DNA of 64,000 nucleotides. It comes from Fuerstiella sp. Lineage in GTDB: Bacteria; Planctomycetota; Planctomycetia; Planctomycetales; Planctomycetaceae. Shown here piece after piece: positions 28,466 to 37,849 of this stretch. The DNA is taken from contig JAQWOH010000069.1 in assembly GCA_029245955.1 (NCBI GenBank), positions 17,549 to 81,548 on the forward strand, read 5' to 3'. Position numbers and translations under genes: made by a program. Every line of letters starts with the position of its first letter. The stretch's first letter is position 1. The notes under the pieces are model-generated. The model did no database searches, was not told the DNA's origin, and saw only the letters and a program-made list of their open reading frames with translations.

Positions 28466-28679
28466 GAAGGACGTCCGATATCTGCAAATGAACGTTGTGA
28501 TGAAGTACGCAGCCCGCCTGGGCTACCGTACTGCGCCCGCCGATTCTACGCACCAGCCCTGCATGCAGCCAGTATCCGTGCCATCAATCATTCAGATCCG
28601 TCGTCGATTATGGATCCCGCATCTGTCCGCTCCGACTGACGGCACCGGTCGCGAGCGCTGATTAACGTCCGGGCGACCG

Positions 28680-28715
28680 GCCGCAGTACACCGCCGAACG
28701 GCGGTGTACTGCGGC
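28680..28715. other. Perfect 16-bp hairpin with 4-nt loop between divergent genes
   Basis: Arms 28680-28695 and 28700-28715 are exact reverse complements around GAAC. No U-tract follows on either strand. It lies between the leftward sulfatase start and the rightward PilZ gene, so it terminates neither gene; it could be a leader structure, an operator or an orphan RNA element. Confidence 0.75.
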
Positions 28716-28961
28716 AATTACCATGATCGCACTAAGGCCTGATTCTACGAAAATAGATTCGGCCAGGCTGGTGTTGCTGAATTCGTGGTGTTTCAGGTAC
28801 ACGGCAGGTGGCCCGCAGCTGTTTGATTGTACGGCAAACGTCGTCTATTCTTAAGATCGCACGCTCACAGATCGACTGCCTGCCGCCGGAGGCGTTCCTG
28901 TCCGGTCAGGGTGTCCATCGTATCCGAAATACCAACAGAGCCGGTCACAGAGAGTACAGAC

Positions 28962-29300
28962 ATGCAGGCAGACGTCGATCGACTTCTTATGGAAGCGCAA
29001 CGGGCGCGGTTCACTGAGCGCCGGACCGAGCCCCGACATGCGTTCGCCCGGCCCGTGCATATCCATATTGGACGTGAGCCGGGTATGCTGTCTTTTTCCA
29101 AGGATATGTCCAAACGGGGAATCGGAGTGATCACGAGTCATGAGCTGTCGGCCGGCACGATCGCTGTGCTGAAAATTCATTCGACGACCGGCAGACCGGT
29201 GCACCTGAAATGCGAACTGCGCTGGAGCGATCCCTATGGGCCGGACTGGTATCTGACCGGGTGGAAATTCATTTCCGCCGCTGCAGCACCGTCTACGTAG
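28962..29300 (+). CDS. PilZ-domain protein
   Basis: A 112-residue single-domain protein that would bind cyclic di-GMP in the cytosol. The N-terminal RRTEPRHAF provides the RxxxR motif, and SKDMSKRGIGVI gives the D/NxSxxG motif, with the expected spacing of about 30 residues. HLKCELRWSDPYGPDWYLTGWKFI closes the barrel. ATG 28962 is used because the sequence upstream of it has no PilZ character. Its TAG is immediately followed by the A8 tract of the terminator that serves the opposite-strand gene. No cyclase or phosphodiesterase for cyclic di-GMP is nearby. Confidence 0.87.
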   Translation: MQADVDRLLMEAQRARFTERRTEPRHAFARPVHIHIGREPGMLSFSKDMSKRGIGVITSHELSAGTIAVLKIHSTTGRPVHLKCELRWSDPYGPDWYLTGWKFISAAAAPST

Positions 29301-29331
29301 AAAAAAAACGAGCCGCCTGCTGGTGGCTCGT
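29301..29331 (-). terminator. Intrinsic terminator for the leftward Flp-like gene
   Basis: Arms ACGAGCC (29308-29314) and GGCTCGT (29325-29331) form a stem. Read leftward it is followed by eight U residues (A8 at 29301-29308). This is a textbook orientation for the gene ending at 29432; no U-tail exists for the + strand. Confidence 0.88.
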
Positions 29332-29431
29332 TCGCGTTCTGTGCTCAGACAGTGCAACGTGGCTGGCCGATGTTGCACGACTATCGACTCAGAGCCGTTC
29401 CCCATGCTCGGTTCGCGCTATCTGCAAAGCG

Positions 29432-29878
29432 TCAGATCTGACGCGCTTTTTTTCGTGCAGGAGCAGATCTCCGATCCTTCTTCTGTTGTTCAATTTGACG
29501 ACGCAGGCGTTCCGGCTGTGGTGTCATTCGTGCACGTTGTTCTGCGGCTTTTTGGGCACGTTCTCTGGCGGCCTTTTCCGCCTGCTCCGCTTTTCTGGCA
29601 ACTTCGCGAAGTTCAGCCAGTGACTTCTTCACCGGTGCCTGCTGAAATGCAGAGCCTGCTGTCATGCCTCCGGCGCATCCCTTCCGCGCCGGGATATTGT
29701 AGCTCTGATCCAGGCTGCGAATTGCAAATCCAACGTCCTTGAGTTCCTCATTGACAGACTTCGCCACGACTGTCAGTCCGGTTGAAATTCCGACAACAGC
29801 CACGGTGCCCACAATGGCAGCTTCCGCGGACAGAAGTACGCCCGCCTCGTCCTGCCAGAATTTCGATATCAAGTTCAT
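29432..29878 (-). CDS. Small Flp-pilin-like membrane protein with charged coiled-coil tail
   Basis: A 148-residue protein. ATG 29878 is chosen, with purine-rich GGGAGCGCAAGAG ahead of it. Residues 1-12 are polar, then EAGVLLSAEAAIVGTVAVVGISTGLTVV forms a single hydrophobic helix like that of Flp-type pilins, and VNEELKDVGFAIRSLDQSYN follows, a segment I associate with planctomycete homologues. The remainder (about residues 85-148) is rich in Ala, Glu, Arg and Lys and probably a coiled coil. A type IV pilin or an envelope-anchored scaffold are both plausible; no prepilin peptidase or Tad gene is nearby. Confidence 0.62.
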   Translation of the reverse strand: MNLISKFWQDEAGVLLSAEAAIVGTVAVVGISTGLTVVAKSVNEELKDVGFAIRSLDQSYNIPARKGCAGGMTAGSAFQQAPVKKSLAELREVARKAEQAEKAARERAQKAAEQRARMTPQPERLRRQIEQQKKDRRSAPARKKARQI

Positions 29879-30583
29879 CTCTTGCGCTCCCGTACAAAGT
29901 AACACCGAACAGCAGCCTCCTCTCTGAAGACTCAGGTTCCGGTTATGCCGACAGTGTTGATTGTAGGAGTCGTATGACCTGAAACAGCAACAAAAATGAC
30001 AGGAATACGGGAATCAGTCGCAGTCGACATTTGGGATGTTCACCTGCCTTAACGTTCTGATAAGGGAACTTATCAACCATCACGGAAAGCAATTTCATTC
30101 GGGAGACCGTGCGCGTTGTCGACAGATCCGAAGCAGCCTCGATTCGTGAATTACGGTTTGGCGGTCTCGCCGACAGACTGGACCTGAGTGTCGCTGCCGA
30201 CGTGCATTCACGTGTCCTGCCACGGCACCTCCGGGTGTGACCGTTGTCAGTACCTGAACGACACATCTCCGGTTTTACACCGTGCCCGACCTGTCGCAGC
30301 GGCGGCGTGGTTCTGTGGGGTCACAACGTGCACTGTTCCTTCGTTGTGGAATCGTCTCGCCGTGTGTCTTACAAGTCGTTTCGGCCCGGCAGGCTGAGGC
30401 TTAAGCACGGCGAGAGTTTCGAAATGCTTCGTTTTCCGTCCCTCGCCTGCGCTTCGGGTTTTCGAATGTTCTGCATGACGGGTTTTGAAACCGCTTTTGG
30501 TATCTTTGACCACAGTTCACTGCCAAGTGACGTCGGATCCGGGTATTCTTCTGACCCTTGCAACCGTCTGTCATGGATGATCA
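29879..30583. other. Divergent gap before the helicase gene
   Basis: About 700 bp without a convincing gene. A short leftward frame ending at 29943 has one hydrophobic stretch near its end but no start context or family support. No repeats or hairpins were noticed. Confidence 0.4.
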
Positions 30584-33007
30584 ATGATGTCCGCGAATCT
30601 CACTGAGCCTCAGCAGGCCGCTGTCGACCATTTCGAAGGGCCTTTAATGGTTCTTGCCGGACCTGGATCCGGTAAGACGCGGGTGATTACGTACCGAATT
30701 GCTCGACTGCTGCAACGAGGCGTGCGGGCAGACGAGATTCTGGCGCTGACGTTCACAAACAAAGCCGCTCGCGAAATGAGCGAACGGGTGGAACGTCTGC
30801 TGGGCGGTACACGGGTCCAGGTCAGTACGTTCCATCGGTTCTGTTCGCGCCTGTTGCGGGTCTACCCCGATCACGTGGGACTGAAGGATAACTTCACGAT
30901 CCTGGATTCATCGGATCAGTCGCAGCTTGTCCGGAAGATCATGAAGCAGATCGGTTTTGACACCGTGATGCATGAACCCCGTCGAGTTCTGAATCGCATC
31001 AGCAAAGCGAGGAACGAACTTGTTAGTGCAGATGCATTTCGCCGTCGATATGAAGAACGGGTTGGTGATCCGCTGGATGCTGTCGTTTATGAAGTTTTTC
31101 CGGAATACGAACAGCGTCTGCTGCAGCAGAACGCCGTCGACTTTGATGCTCTGCTGCTGCACGTCGTGGATCTGCTGGCAGACAGTGACAAGTTACGTGA
31201 GGTTCTCGATACGCAGTTTCGCTTTGTGCTGGTGGATGAATATCAGGATACCAATCTGGCTCAATATCGCATCGTGCGAGCCCTGTCGCAGCGGTTTCCG
31301 AATATCTGTGCTACGGGCGACCCTGACCAGTCCATCTACGGCTGGCGCGGAGCTCGGCCGGAAAATATCCTGCAGTTCGAACAGGACTTCGACGGGACGA
31401 AGATCGTTGCGCTCGATCAGAATTTCCGCAGTACGGCGTCCATCGTTCACTGCGCTGATCAGCTGATCTCTGTGAATCCACGTCGGCATCGGAATCCGCT
31501 GACGACAGACAACGAATCGGGTGAGTCTGTCAAGCTGCACGTCTTCGCCGATTCAGAAGCCGAAGCCAACGGCATTGCCCTTGAAATTTCAGCGGCTGTG
31601 AATTCGAGCGAACGGAAGTACTCCGACTTTGCGGTCTTCTATCGCGTGAATGCTCTGTCCGCGTCCGTGGAAACGGCATTGTCGCGGCACGGCATTCCAT
31701 TTCAGGTGGCGGCCGGATTCTCTTTTTACGAACGCGCGGAAGTACGGGATCTGCTGGGCTATCTGCGCCTTATCGAAAATTCTTCTGATGATGCGGCGTT
31801 CGAACGGATCGTCAACCGTCCGGCACGTGGCATCGGAAAAACCACAGTCGAACGCCTGACGACGTTTGCTCTGCAGCACGGAATATCCATGATGCAGGCG
31901 GCCGAACGCAGTGACGAAATTCCGAAGCTGACGGCCCGCAGTCACAAGCCGCTGAAGGCATTTGTCGACCTGATTCACAAATTGCACAAGCGAGCCCCGC
32001 AGGTTGGTGTGCCCGCCCTGATCGAAAAACTGATGGCGGAAATTGATTACCTGGCGCTATGGGCCGACGAACACGATGAAGTCGACCAGGACCGCAAGGC
32101 CAATGTCTATGAGCTGGTTCGAGCCGCGCGCATTTACGAGGACGCTCACGATGACCCGCAGAACTTGCCGTCACTGCAGGGATTTCTGGAAATGGCCTCA
32201 CTGACCAGCGAAGCGGACAGCGTTGACGATTCCAAAGGCGTTGTCACATTGATGACGATGCATGCCGCCAAAGGCCTGGAATTTCCCGTGGTGTATATCA
32301 CCGGCGTCGAGTCGGGGCTGATTCCACACGAACGAGCGGTTCGAAATGGTGATCCTGCCAGTTTTCAGGAGGAACGTCGGCTGCTGTTTGTGGGTGTCAC
32401 GCGTGCGATGAAGGAACTGTATCTGACGCAGACTCGCCAGCGTTTCTTCCGCGGGACTCGACGATACACCATCGCCAGCCCGTTTCTGTCAGAAATGGTT
32501 GTGGATGTTGTATGTGACGACGATGTCCCGGCACCACTGGTTCAGAATACGAATGCACTGGACTGCTATGTCCAGCAGGCGCGAGACCGTTATCAGGCGT
32601 CTCAGACGCTACCAGGCAGACCACTGATCATGTCTGCTGCGGATCTTGAGAAAAAACTGGCCGACCGGCAGGGAGTTGAGTCTGAGGCGACTGACTTTCA
32701 GAACTGGCAGCCCGACAAATCAGCGGCATCATCTGTCGTGTCAGACGATGTCGAATCGGTGACGACGGAGTTGATGCGGTCCGTCACATCGCCTGCAATA
32801 TCCTCGTCAAAGGTATCGTCTTCTCATCATCTGACAGCCGGTACCAGTGTACGGCACCCTCGCTACGGCCGCGGCGTAGTAATCGAAACGTCAGAAGGAT
32901 CCAGTCGAGCCACTGTGACTGTGCTGTTCGAAGCCGACGATCGCGAGGAAACATTCGTCGCGGCTCAGTGCCCGCTGCAGCCGATCGGCAGCATTCGGCC
33001 AAAGTGA
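30584..33007 (+). CDS. UvrD/PcrA-type 3'-5' DNA helicase
   Basis: An 807-residue superfamily 1A helicase that unwinds DNA during repair and replication restart. Motifs appear in order: Q motif NLTEPQQAAVDHFEGP, Walker A VLAGPGSGKTRVI, motif Ia TFTNKAAREM, Walker B VDEYQDTNLAQ, motif III TGDPDQSIYGWRGA, motif IV LDQNFRST, motif V TLMTMHAAKGLEFPVVYITG and motif VI FVGVTRAMKELYL. The C-terminal end has HPRYGRGVVIETSEG, the small Tudor-like domain found at the end of PcrA/UvrD proteins, which contacts RNA polymerase in relatives. The protein is complete. It starts ATGATG, so either codon could be used. Confidence 0.95.
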   Translation: MMSANLTEPQQAAVDHFEGPLMVLAGPGSGKTRVITYRIARLLQRGVRADEILALTFTNKAAREMSERVERLLGGTRVQVSTFHRFCSRLLRVYPDHVGLKDNFTILDSSDQSQLVRKIMKQIGFDTVMHEPRRVLNRISKARNELVSADAFRRRYEERVGDPLDAVVYEVFPEYEQRLLQQNAVDFDALLLHVVDLLADSDKLREVLDTQFRFVLVDEYQDTNLAQYRIVRALSQRFPNICATGDPDQSIYGWRGARPENILQFEQDFDGTKIVALDQNFRSTASIVHCADQLISVNPRRHRNPLTTDNESGESVKLHVFADSEAEANGIALEISAAVNSSERKYSDFAVFYRVNALSASVETALSRHGIPFQVAAGFSFYERAEVRDLLGYLRLIENSSDDAAFERIVNRPARGIGKTTVERLTTFALQHGISMMQAAERSDEIPKLTARSHKPLKAFVDLIHKLHKRAPQVGVPALIEKLMAEIDYLALWADEHDEVDQDRKANVYELVRAARIYEDAHDDPQNLPSLQGFLEMASLTSEADSVDDSKGVVTLMTMHAAKGLEFPVVYITGVESGLIPHERAVRNGDPASFQEERRLLFVGVTRAMKELYLTQTRQRFFRGTRRYTIASPFLSEMVVDVVCDDDVPAPLVQNTNALDCYVQQARDRYQASQTLPGRPLIMSAADLEKKLADRQGVESEATDFQNWQPDKSAASSVVSDDVESVTTELMRSVTSPAISSSKVSSSHHLTAGTSVRHPRYGRGVVIETSEGSSRATVTVLFEADDREETFVAAQCPLQPIGSIRPK

Positions 33008-33011
33008 CCGT

Positions 33012-33045
33012 GTCGACTCAATGCTTTGGCAAGCATTGAGTCGAC
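33012..33045. other. Perfect 15-bp hairpin with 4-nt loop after the helicase gene
   Basis: Arms 33012-33026 and 33031-33045 pair exactly around TGGC, starting four bases after the helicase stop codon at 33005-33007. There is no U-run after the stem. The position suits a transcription terminator or an RNA 3'-end stabiliser for the helicase message. Confidence 0.75.
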
Positions 33046-33221
33046 TGGAACTGACTGCCGGTGTGATCAGGCGTAGCACATGCTGTCAGCGAGGCCTCAA
33101 TCCTGTCGAAGGTGCTTCAGGACACGGTACAACTGTTCATCATACACAACAGCGCGGCGGAGTCGAAAAAGCGGATAGCCGTCGGTGAAGACCACGGATG
33201 TGGCAAGAGCAATAATGCCTG

Positions 33222-33279
33222 AAGCCGTGAAACGGGGGGCGCGGTCGTTGCTCGGAATGCGGTACCCGTTTCACGGCTT
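33222..33279. repeat. 15-bp inverted repeat with 28-bp spacer
   Basis: Arms 33222-33236 (AAGCCGTGAAACGGG) and 33265-33279 are exact reverse complements in the convergent gap between the helicase and pyrC. No U-tract follows in either direction. It could be a bidirectional terminator variant or a protein-binding site. Confidence 0.7.
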
Positions 33280-33430
33280 TCCCGTTCATGTCGTTATTGC
33301 TCCACGGGTTGACACCCGCGGCAAAGTGCTGCAGTCGCCTTCGAGACTTATAACGCGCAACATGCTTAACAACAGGTGGGCAGCCGGTCCGGCCACATTG
33401 ACCGGGTGCTTTCTTATGACCTTTTCGCTG

Positions 33431-34738
33431 TTATCCGCCGTGATCGAACATCGCCTCGGTTCCGCGAATCGTGTCATCAAATACGCCGTCGTTGTACACT
33501 GTCTGTCCATGAACAAAGGTCCGTACGGGCCAGCCTTTCAGCTTTGTCCCGTGCCAGGGACTCCAGCCGCTCTTTGTCACCTGCTGCTCGTTGCGGATTT
33601 CTGCTTCGCGATTCATATCCACCAGTACCAGATCTGCATCAAACCCCGCCTGAATGCTGCCTTTGTTGACGATATCCCACACGCGGGCCGGTGCGGCACA
33701 CATCCAGGAGACAACCTGCTGCAGAGTGCAGTGGCCAGTGTTGACGGAGTTCAGCATCAGGGCCAGTGAGTTTTCAACGGCGGGCAGTCCTGACGGCGAC
33801 TTCGGATACGGTTGGTCCTTTTCTTCGAGTGTGTGAGGTGCGTGGTCGGTCGCTACGACTTCAATTGTGCCGTCAATTAGACCGCGCCACAGTTCTTCGT
33901 TGTCCTCCGGATGCTTGATCGATGGATTCATCTGCACCAGCGAACCCAGAGTCTCGTAGTCATGGACGTTGAAGAACAGATGATGCGGACAGGCTTCCGC
34001 GGAAATCAGTTCGCTGGTACCGCGGAGGAATTTCACTTCCTGAGCCGTCGATACATGCAACACGTGAAACCGATGGTCATTACGTTCCGCCAGGTCAACC
34101 GCTCGCTGCGTCGCAATCAGGGCTGCCTTGTGATCACGGATACGGCTGTGGTCCCGATATGATTTACCACCGTTCAGCCTCTCGGCGTTAGCGCGAACTG
34201 TGGATTCGTCTTCGCAGTGAGCACAAATGGGCAATGTTGTCTCCGCAAAAATTCGTTCCAGCGCTGCCTGCTGATCCACCAGCAGGTTGCCCGTGCTGGA
34301 CCCGATGAAAATCTTGATGCCGGGAGTCCGCTCTGCGGACTTCAGCACACCCACATTGTCCGGAGTTGCTCCGATATAGAAGCCATAATTGACGAGGCAC
34401 TTCCCCGCAGCCAGATCCAGCTTGGCGTGCAACGCGTCCAGCGTGATGGTGGCCGGATTCGTATTCGGCATTTCCAGAAACGTGGTGACTCCGCCTTTCG
34501 CGCAGGCCCGGCTGCCTGTCGCCAGATCTTCCTTGTGAGTCAGTCCCGGGTCCCGAAAATGGACCTGGTCATCAATTACACCTGGAATCAGATGCAGTCC
34601 GGTGGCGTCAATGACTTCGTCAGCGTCCGCGCCGGCCGCGGCATCGACTGCACAGATGACGCCATCCTCGAACAGCACATTGGTTTTGGCAGTCTGGTCC
34701 GACAGGACCACCTCAGCATTTCGAATCAGTGTTTTCAT
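33431..34738 (-). CDS. pyrC: Dihydroorotase
   Basis: Closes carbamoyl-aspartate to dihydroorotate in pyrimidine synthesis, in the cytosol. Reading from ATG 34738 gives 435 residues. The metal-site strand reads GVIDDQVHFRDPGLTHKED, so the first His of the usual HxH pair is Gln; this Q-x-H form is recurrent in one class I branch. MPNTNP, CAHCEDE, HVLHVSTAQE, CPHHLFF and the catalytic ATDHAPHTLEEK loop are all present. The C-terminal WSPWHGTKLKGWPVRTFVHG is typical. A frame extension to 34822 adds a hydrophobic 28 residues with no family match. It is convergent with the helicase gene. Confidence 0.93.
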   Translation of the reverse strand: MKTLIRNAEVVLSDQTAKTNVLFEDGVICAVDAAAGADADEVIDATGLHLIPGVIDDQVHFRDPGLTHKEDLATGSRACAKGGVTTFLEMPNTNPATITLDALHAKLDLAAGKCLVNYGFYIGATPDNVGVLKSAERTPGIKIFIGSSTGNLLVDQQAALERIFAETTLPICAHCEDESTVRANAERLNGGKSYRDHSRIRDHKAALIATQRAVDLAERNDHRFHVLHVSTAQEVKFLRGTSELISAEACPHHLFFNVHDYETLGSLVQMNPSIKHPEDNEELWRGLIDGTIEVVATDHAPHTLEEKDQPYPKSPSGLPAVENSLALMLNSVNTGHCTLQQVVSWMCAAPARVWDIVNKGSIQAGFDADLVLVDMNREAEIRNEQQVTKSGWSPWHGTKLKGWPVRTFVHGQTVYNDGVFDDTIRGTEAMFDHGG

Positions 34739-34917
34739 TTTTTGTTTTATGGCCCTGCGAGCCAATCCGTGCGGGAACCATGTCGATACAGATGCGAGTG
34801 CCGCCAAGAACGCCATCGCCACGGCGACATGTTATAGATATTGACCGCTGCCTGCGAAGCATCACGCTGGAAACGGCAGCGGGATCTAAAGTGAATGAAT
34901 CTGTATTGGACGCCGTT

Positions 34918-35589
34918 CTATTCACTGCTCACTCTTCTCCAGAGCCACCATCCGGCCAGAGCGTTTGGCAATGCAGGCGTGGTCACAACGGACAGCAAAT
35001 TCACAGCTTGTATGTCGGTCGGTGCGCCCGCATCCTGAAGAGCAAACCAGTATGCTCCGAAGATCAGACAATCCAACAGCAGAAATGGAAAGAACACGGC
35101 GTCGGCAAACGCAAGACGAAGTCCGGCCAGAGGCCCGTTGGAACGACGGATTTCGCTCACCGCCAGGAATACCGGGGCCGTCGTAATAAACGGAGTCACC
35201 AGTCCTGGCAGGCCAAGCATTCGAATCGCAAAGGCTGTGACCGACGCTCCGCTGACGCCCGTTCGCTGAATCGTGACCGACATCAGAGTCAATGCCGCAA
35301 AGGTGATGAACACGGGAATCAGTCAGTCGCCAACGATGGCCTTGCGGGAGAACCTGAGCAACTCACCGACAGCTGCGTCCAGCGTCCTGTACCGTCTTCG
35401 CACGCTGAACGCGTTTCGGACGTCAGATCTGTTCAGCACCCGGACCGCCCAGATGCTGAAGGGAATGCTCAGCATTGCTTCAGCAGTGAGAGGAAGCAGT
35501 CCGAATACGGCCCCCGCCATGGACCGGCCGGGCGATCGAAAGCCACGCATGTTCCATGCAACAAATGTGACGATTGCCCCGACGGCCAC
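34918..35589 (-). pseudogene. Decayed multi-pass membrane protein
   Basis: Two open segments in one frame, 35323-35589 and 34918-35313, are separated only by an in-frame TGA at 35323-35325. The first reads FFPAGVAVGAIVTFVAWNM and LPLTAEAMLSIPFSIWAV; the second has hydrophobic stretches FITFAALTLMSVTI and FLLLDCLIFGAYWFAL. Together they make about four or five membrane segments. No ATG opens the first segment, and a related hydrophobic frame lies just upstream in a different phase (GGLLTEIECLSSSLLL), so a frameshift near 35620 is likely too. The family is not recognised. The dense + strand frame opposite is a composition shadow. Confidence 0.55.
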
Positions 35590-35839
35590 TCCGGCAGGAA
35601 AGAAAGGTGTCGTCTCGTCGTAATAGGAGTGAACTACTCAGACACTCAATCTCCGTGAGCAGGCCGCCAATCACCGTCAGTCCGCCGCTGGTGGTGATGT
35701 CTGCACATGCACGGGACTACCGGAGCCTGCGACGCTCTCAAATACATCTGATAGAACGTGCGTTTCTTCGCCGGCGGTACCAGGGCTGCCGGACGCGTCA
35801 GTGTTGAGCAACGATTTCAGTTGCTGTGACTGGCGTTCG

Positions 35840-37063
35840 TCATTCGTCTTTGGCGACCGACTCAAGAATGAGTCGGGCCTTGTTGCAGTCACCGGCGAAC
35901 AACAGGTCCGTTGCCTTCTTCAGTTGGACGCCGCGTGCTGCGTTCTGTGAGAGCTTCTTTTTCAGTTGATACACCATGACCGGAAGTCGGAGGTCGTCAG
36001 CGCTGTATGCTTCGTTGTTTTCGGTGTGTTTCCGGACGTGTTCCAGATAGCGATAGCCCGATGCCTTTGTCGGCTCAATCATCGTTCCTTCGCCATAGTC
36101 ATTCCATGTTGCGATCTGGATAATCCGCGACCTGCTTTCCTGAGCCATGTTCAGCGTGTCGGCGAACGTTGCTCCGTCGCGATCGTCGATGGAGCCATAA
36201 CTGTCGTGTAGCTCCGCCTGTTCATAGATGTCACGGAATTCCGGGAATGCGACAGAGATGACGAATTTGTCTGCATCGGGTCTGGCATGTAAAGACTCCA
36301 GATACTTACGCCAGACATCGGGTACGATCTCCACGCCGCCGGTCACCGGAGGCCAGCCGTACGCACCATCCAGCCCGTTCTGCTGCACCAGATGCGGCAA
36401 TCCGAAAAGCAGCGGACGTTGATTGAGTTCCGTTACCATCCGGGCCCATTGATTCTTCTGGAAATACTGAGGACCAAAGATAAGCAGGACGGGGCGACCT
36501 TTGATTTTCACGTACGCGTCATCACTGAAGCAGTTGTCTGTCAGCCATGCCAGGTCTTTCTGTCCCTGAGCGATGTCCTGCTGGTCCCGCAGCAATTCTG
36601 CTTCCTTCATGTATTTGACGGTTTGATCCTCATAACAGACGGCGTACTGTAGTCCCGCTTTCCTGACATGTTTGATGAAATGTTGTGTGTTGCGGTGCAC
36701 GTCTGGGTAGTCCCGGAAGTGTGCCGTGCCATACCAGTCGATAATGACGCCATCGATCCCCGCAAGTTTCATCAGCAGCACCTGACATTCCAGCGCATCC
36801 GCGTCGTTGGAATCATAGAGGCCAATCAGCGGGTAATCGTGCGATGCGACTTCTCGCTGCCCGTCTGCCCGGACGCGATCGGGATCGAAATGATTCATCG
36901 TCCAGTGCCAGCCCCAGTGACCGCTTACCGGTTTTGAGGCGTACCACGGCATGTAATGCACCAGCACTGTTTTCGAACGATCCTGCGCTCTGAGATCTGG
37001 TGACGGGACTTGTGCCACCGCGGCGACAAAAAGCAACAGGAGGATGCTTCGAGTTCTAGTCAA
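35840..37063 (-). CDS. Secreted glycoside hydrolase family 71/99-like protein
   Basis: A 407-residue exported protein with signal peptide SILLLLFVAAVAQVPSPDLRAQ. The domain begins KTVLVHYMPWYASKPVSGHWGWHW, the signature opening of GH71/GH99-like TIM barrels, and continues with GIDGVIIDWYG, YAVCYEDQ, KIKGRPVLLIFGP, GAYGWPPV and IIQIATWNDYGEGTMIEP. The last block holds the WNDYGEG motif that carries the acidic active-site residue in GH99-type enzymes. The likely substrate is an alpha-mannan or related polysaccharide. The last 70 residues form a charged helical end. The ATG at 37063 directly precedes the signal peptide. Confidence 0.82.
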   Translation of the reverse strand: MTRTRSILLLLFVAAVAQVPSPDLRAQDRSKTVLVHYMPWYASKPVSGHWGWHWTMNHFDPDRVRADGQREVASHDYPLIGLYDSNDADALECQVLLMKLAGIDGVIIDWYGTAHFRDYPDVHRNTQHFIKHVRKAGLQYAVCYEDQTVKYMKEAELLRDQQDIAQGQKDLAWLTDNCFSDDAYVKIKGRPVLLIFGPQYFQKNQWARMVTELNQRPLLFGLPHLVQQNGLDGAYGWPPVTGGVEIVPDVWRKYLESLHARPDADKFVISVAFPEFRDIYEQAELHDSYGSIDDRDGATFADTLNMAQESRSRIIQIATWNDYGEGTMIEPTKASGYRYLEHVRKHTENNEAYSADDLRLPVMVYQLKKKLSQNAARGVQLKKATDLLFAGDCNKARLILESVAKDE

Positions 37064-37849
37064 TGTAGGGAGCTTTCTCCGGATCGGGCCGCGATGACGT
37101 CAGAGTAGGTGGAACGTTATTTCGCGTCGGTATCGCTCGGATGGACGTGGCCAGAATTACTTCCATATTGATCCCTCAGACCTACTGCTCTGGTAAGGAA
37201 ATCGGCAACTGCCCGAAGAGCAGTCGCATCTCCCGCAATCATAACGTCGGACAGTTCGATGGGAGCTTCGTCATTTTCTGGAGATCAAGACCTCTTCATG
37301 AGATTATTGTTCTGATGTCTACTGACGGAAACTCGGACCACGGTAACACGATTTTGCCCGGTTTTCCGGGAACCAGTTCTGAAACAATGCGAAAAGACGG
37401 CCGATTTTCTGATCGATATTTTCGGGACACACACGATGTTCGCTGTTTTTTTACGTAGAAGCTCCCGATAACGCATGCCTTATGCGGTGAGCCGTCATCT
37501 TCATCGCGGCTTCCGTAGCCTGGAGCATCTCGGCCACGTCGGCGTACGTGTGCTCTGAGTACTTTCCTTTGATGCAATTCTTACGGTGTACGAACTGATC
37601 TCCCATGCCGGCGTCTTCGTATTCATTTTGTAACGGTTTGATGATTCCTTCCGATGGCGTGAAATCAAGGGGGCGATCAGGGAGAATACAAAGGCGCTGC
37701 GACTCCCGTCAGATGTGAAACTTCAACTCCGGAAGAATAACAGGGTCGCAAGGGCACAACGATGGCACCGCGGGACGGTCGATAGATCTGCCCCGCGGCT
37801 GCCTGGGTTGCTCGGACGAATCGGGTTATATCAACAGAAGGTTTTTGAC
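37064..37849. other. 786-bp gap with a possible small leftward relic
   Basis: No confident gene. On the minus strand a frame without an upstream ATG runs from a TGA near 37717 to TAA at 37451-37453; from its only early ATG (37606) it encodes 51 residues with protein-like composition (GMGDQFVHRKNC, KYSEHTYADVAEML). I do not recognise it; it may be the 3' relic of a lost gene. A short CCCGG-TTTT-CCGGG hairpin lies near 37357. Confidence 0.4.

Noticed and set aside
34729..35658. Long + strand open frame of 309 codons
   Set aside because: It lies opposite a decayed membrane-protein gene, is rich in Arg, Gln, Ser and His, and has no family resemblance; it behaves like an antisense composition shadow.
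37141..37458. + strand frame of 105 codons before the aldo/keto reductase
   Set aside because: No family signal, no ribosome site, composition unlike neighbouring genes.
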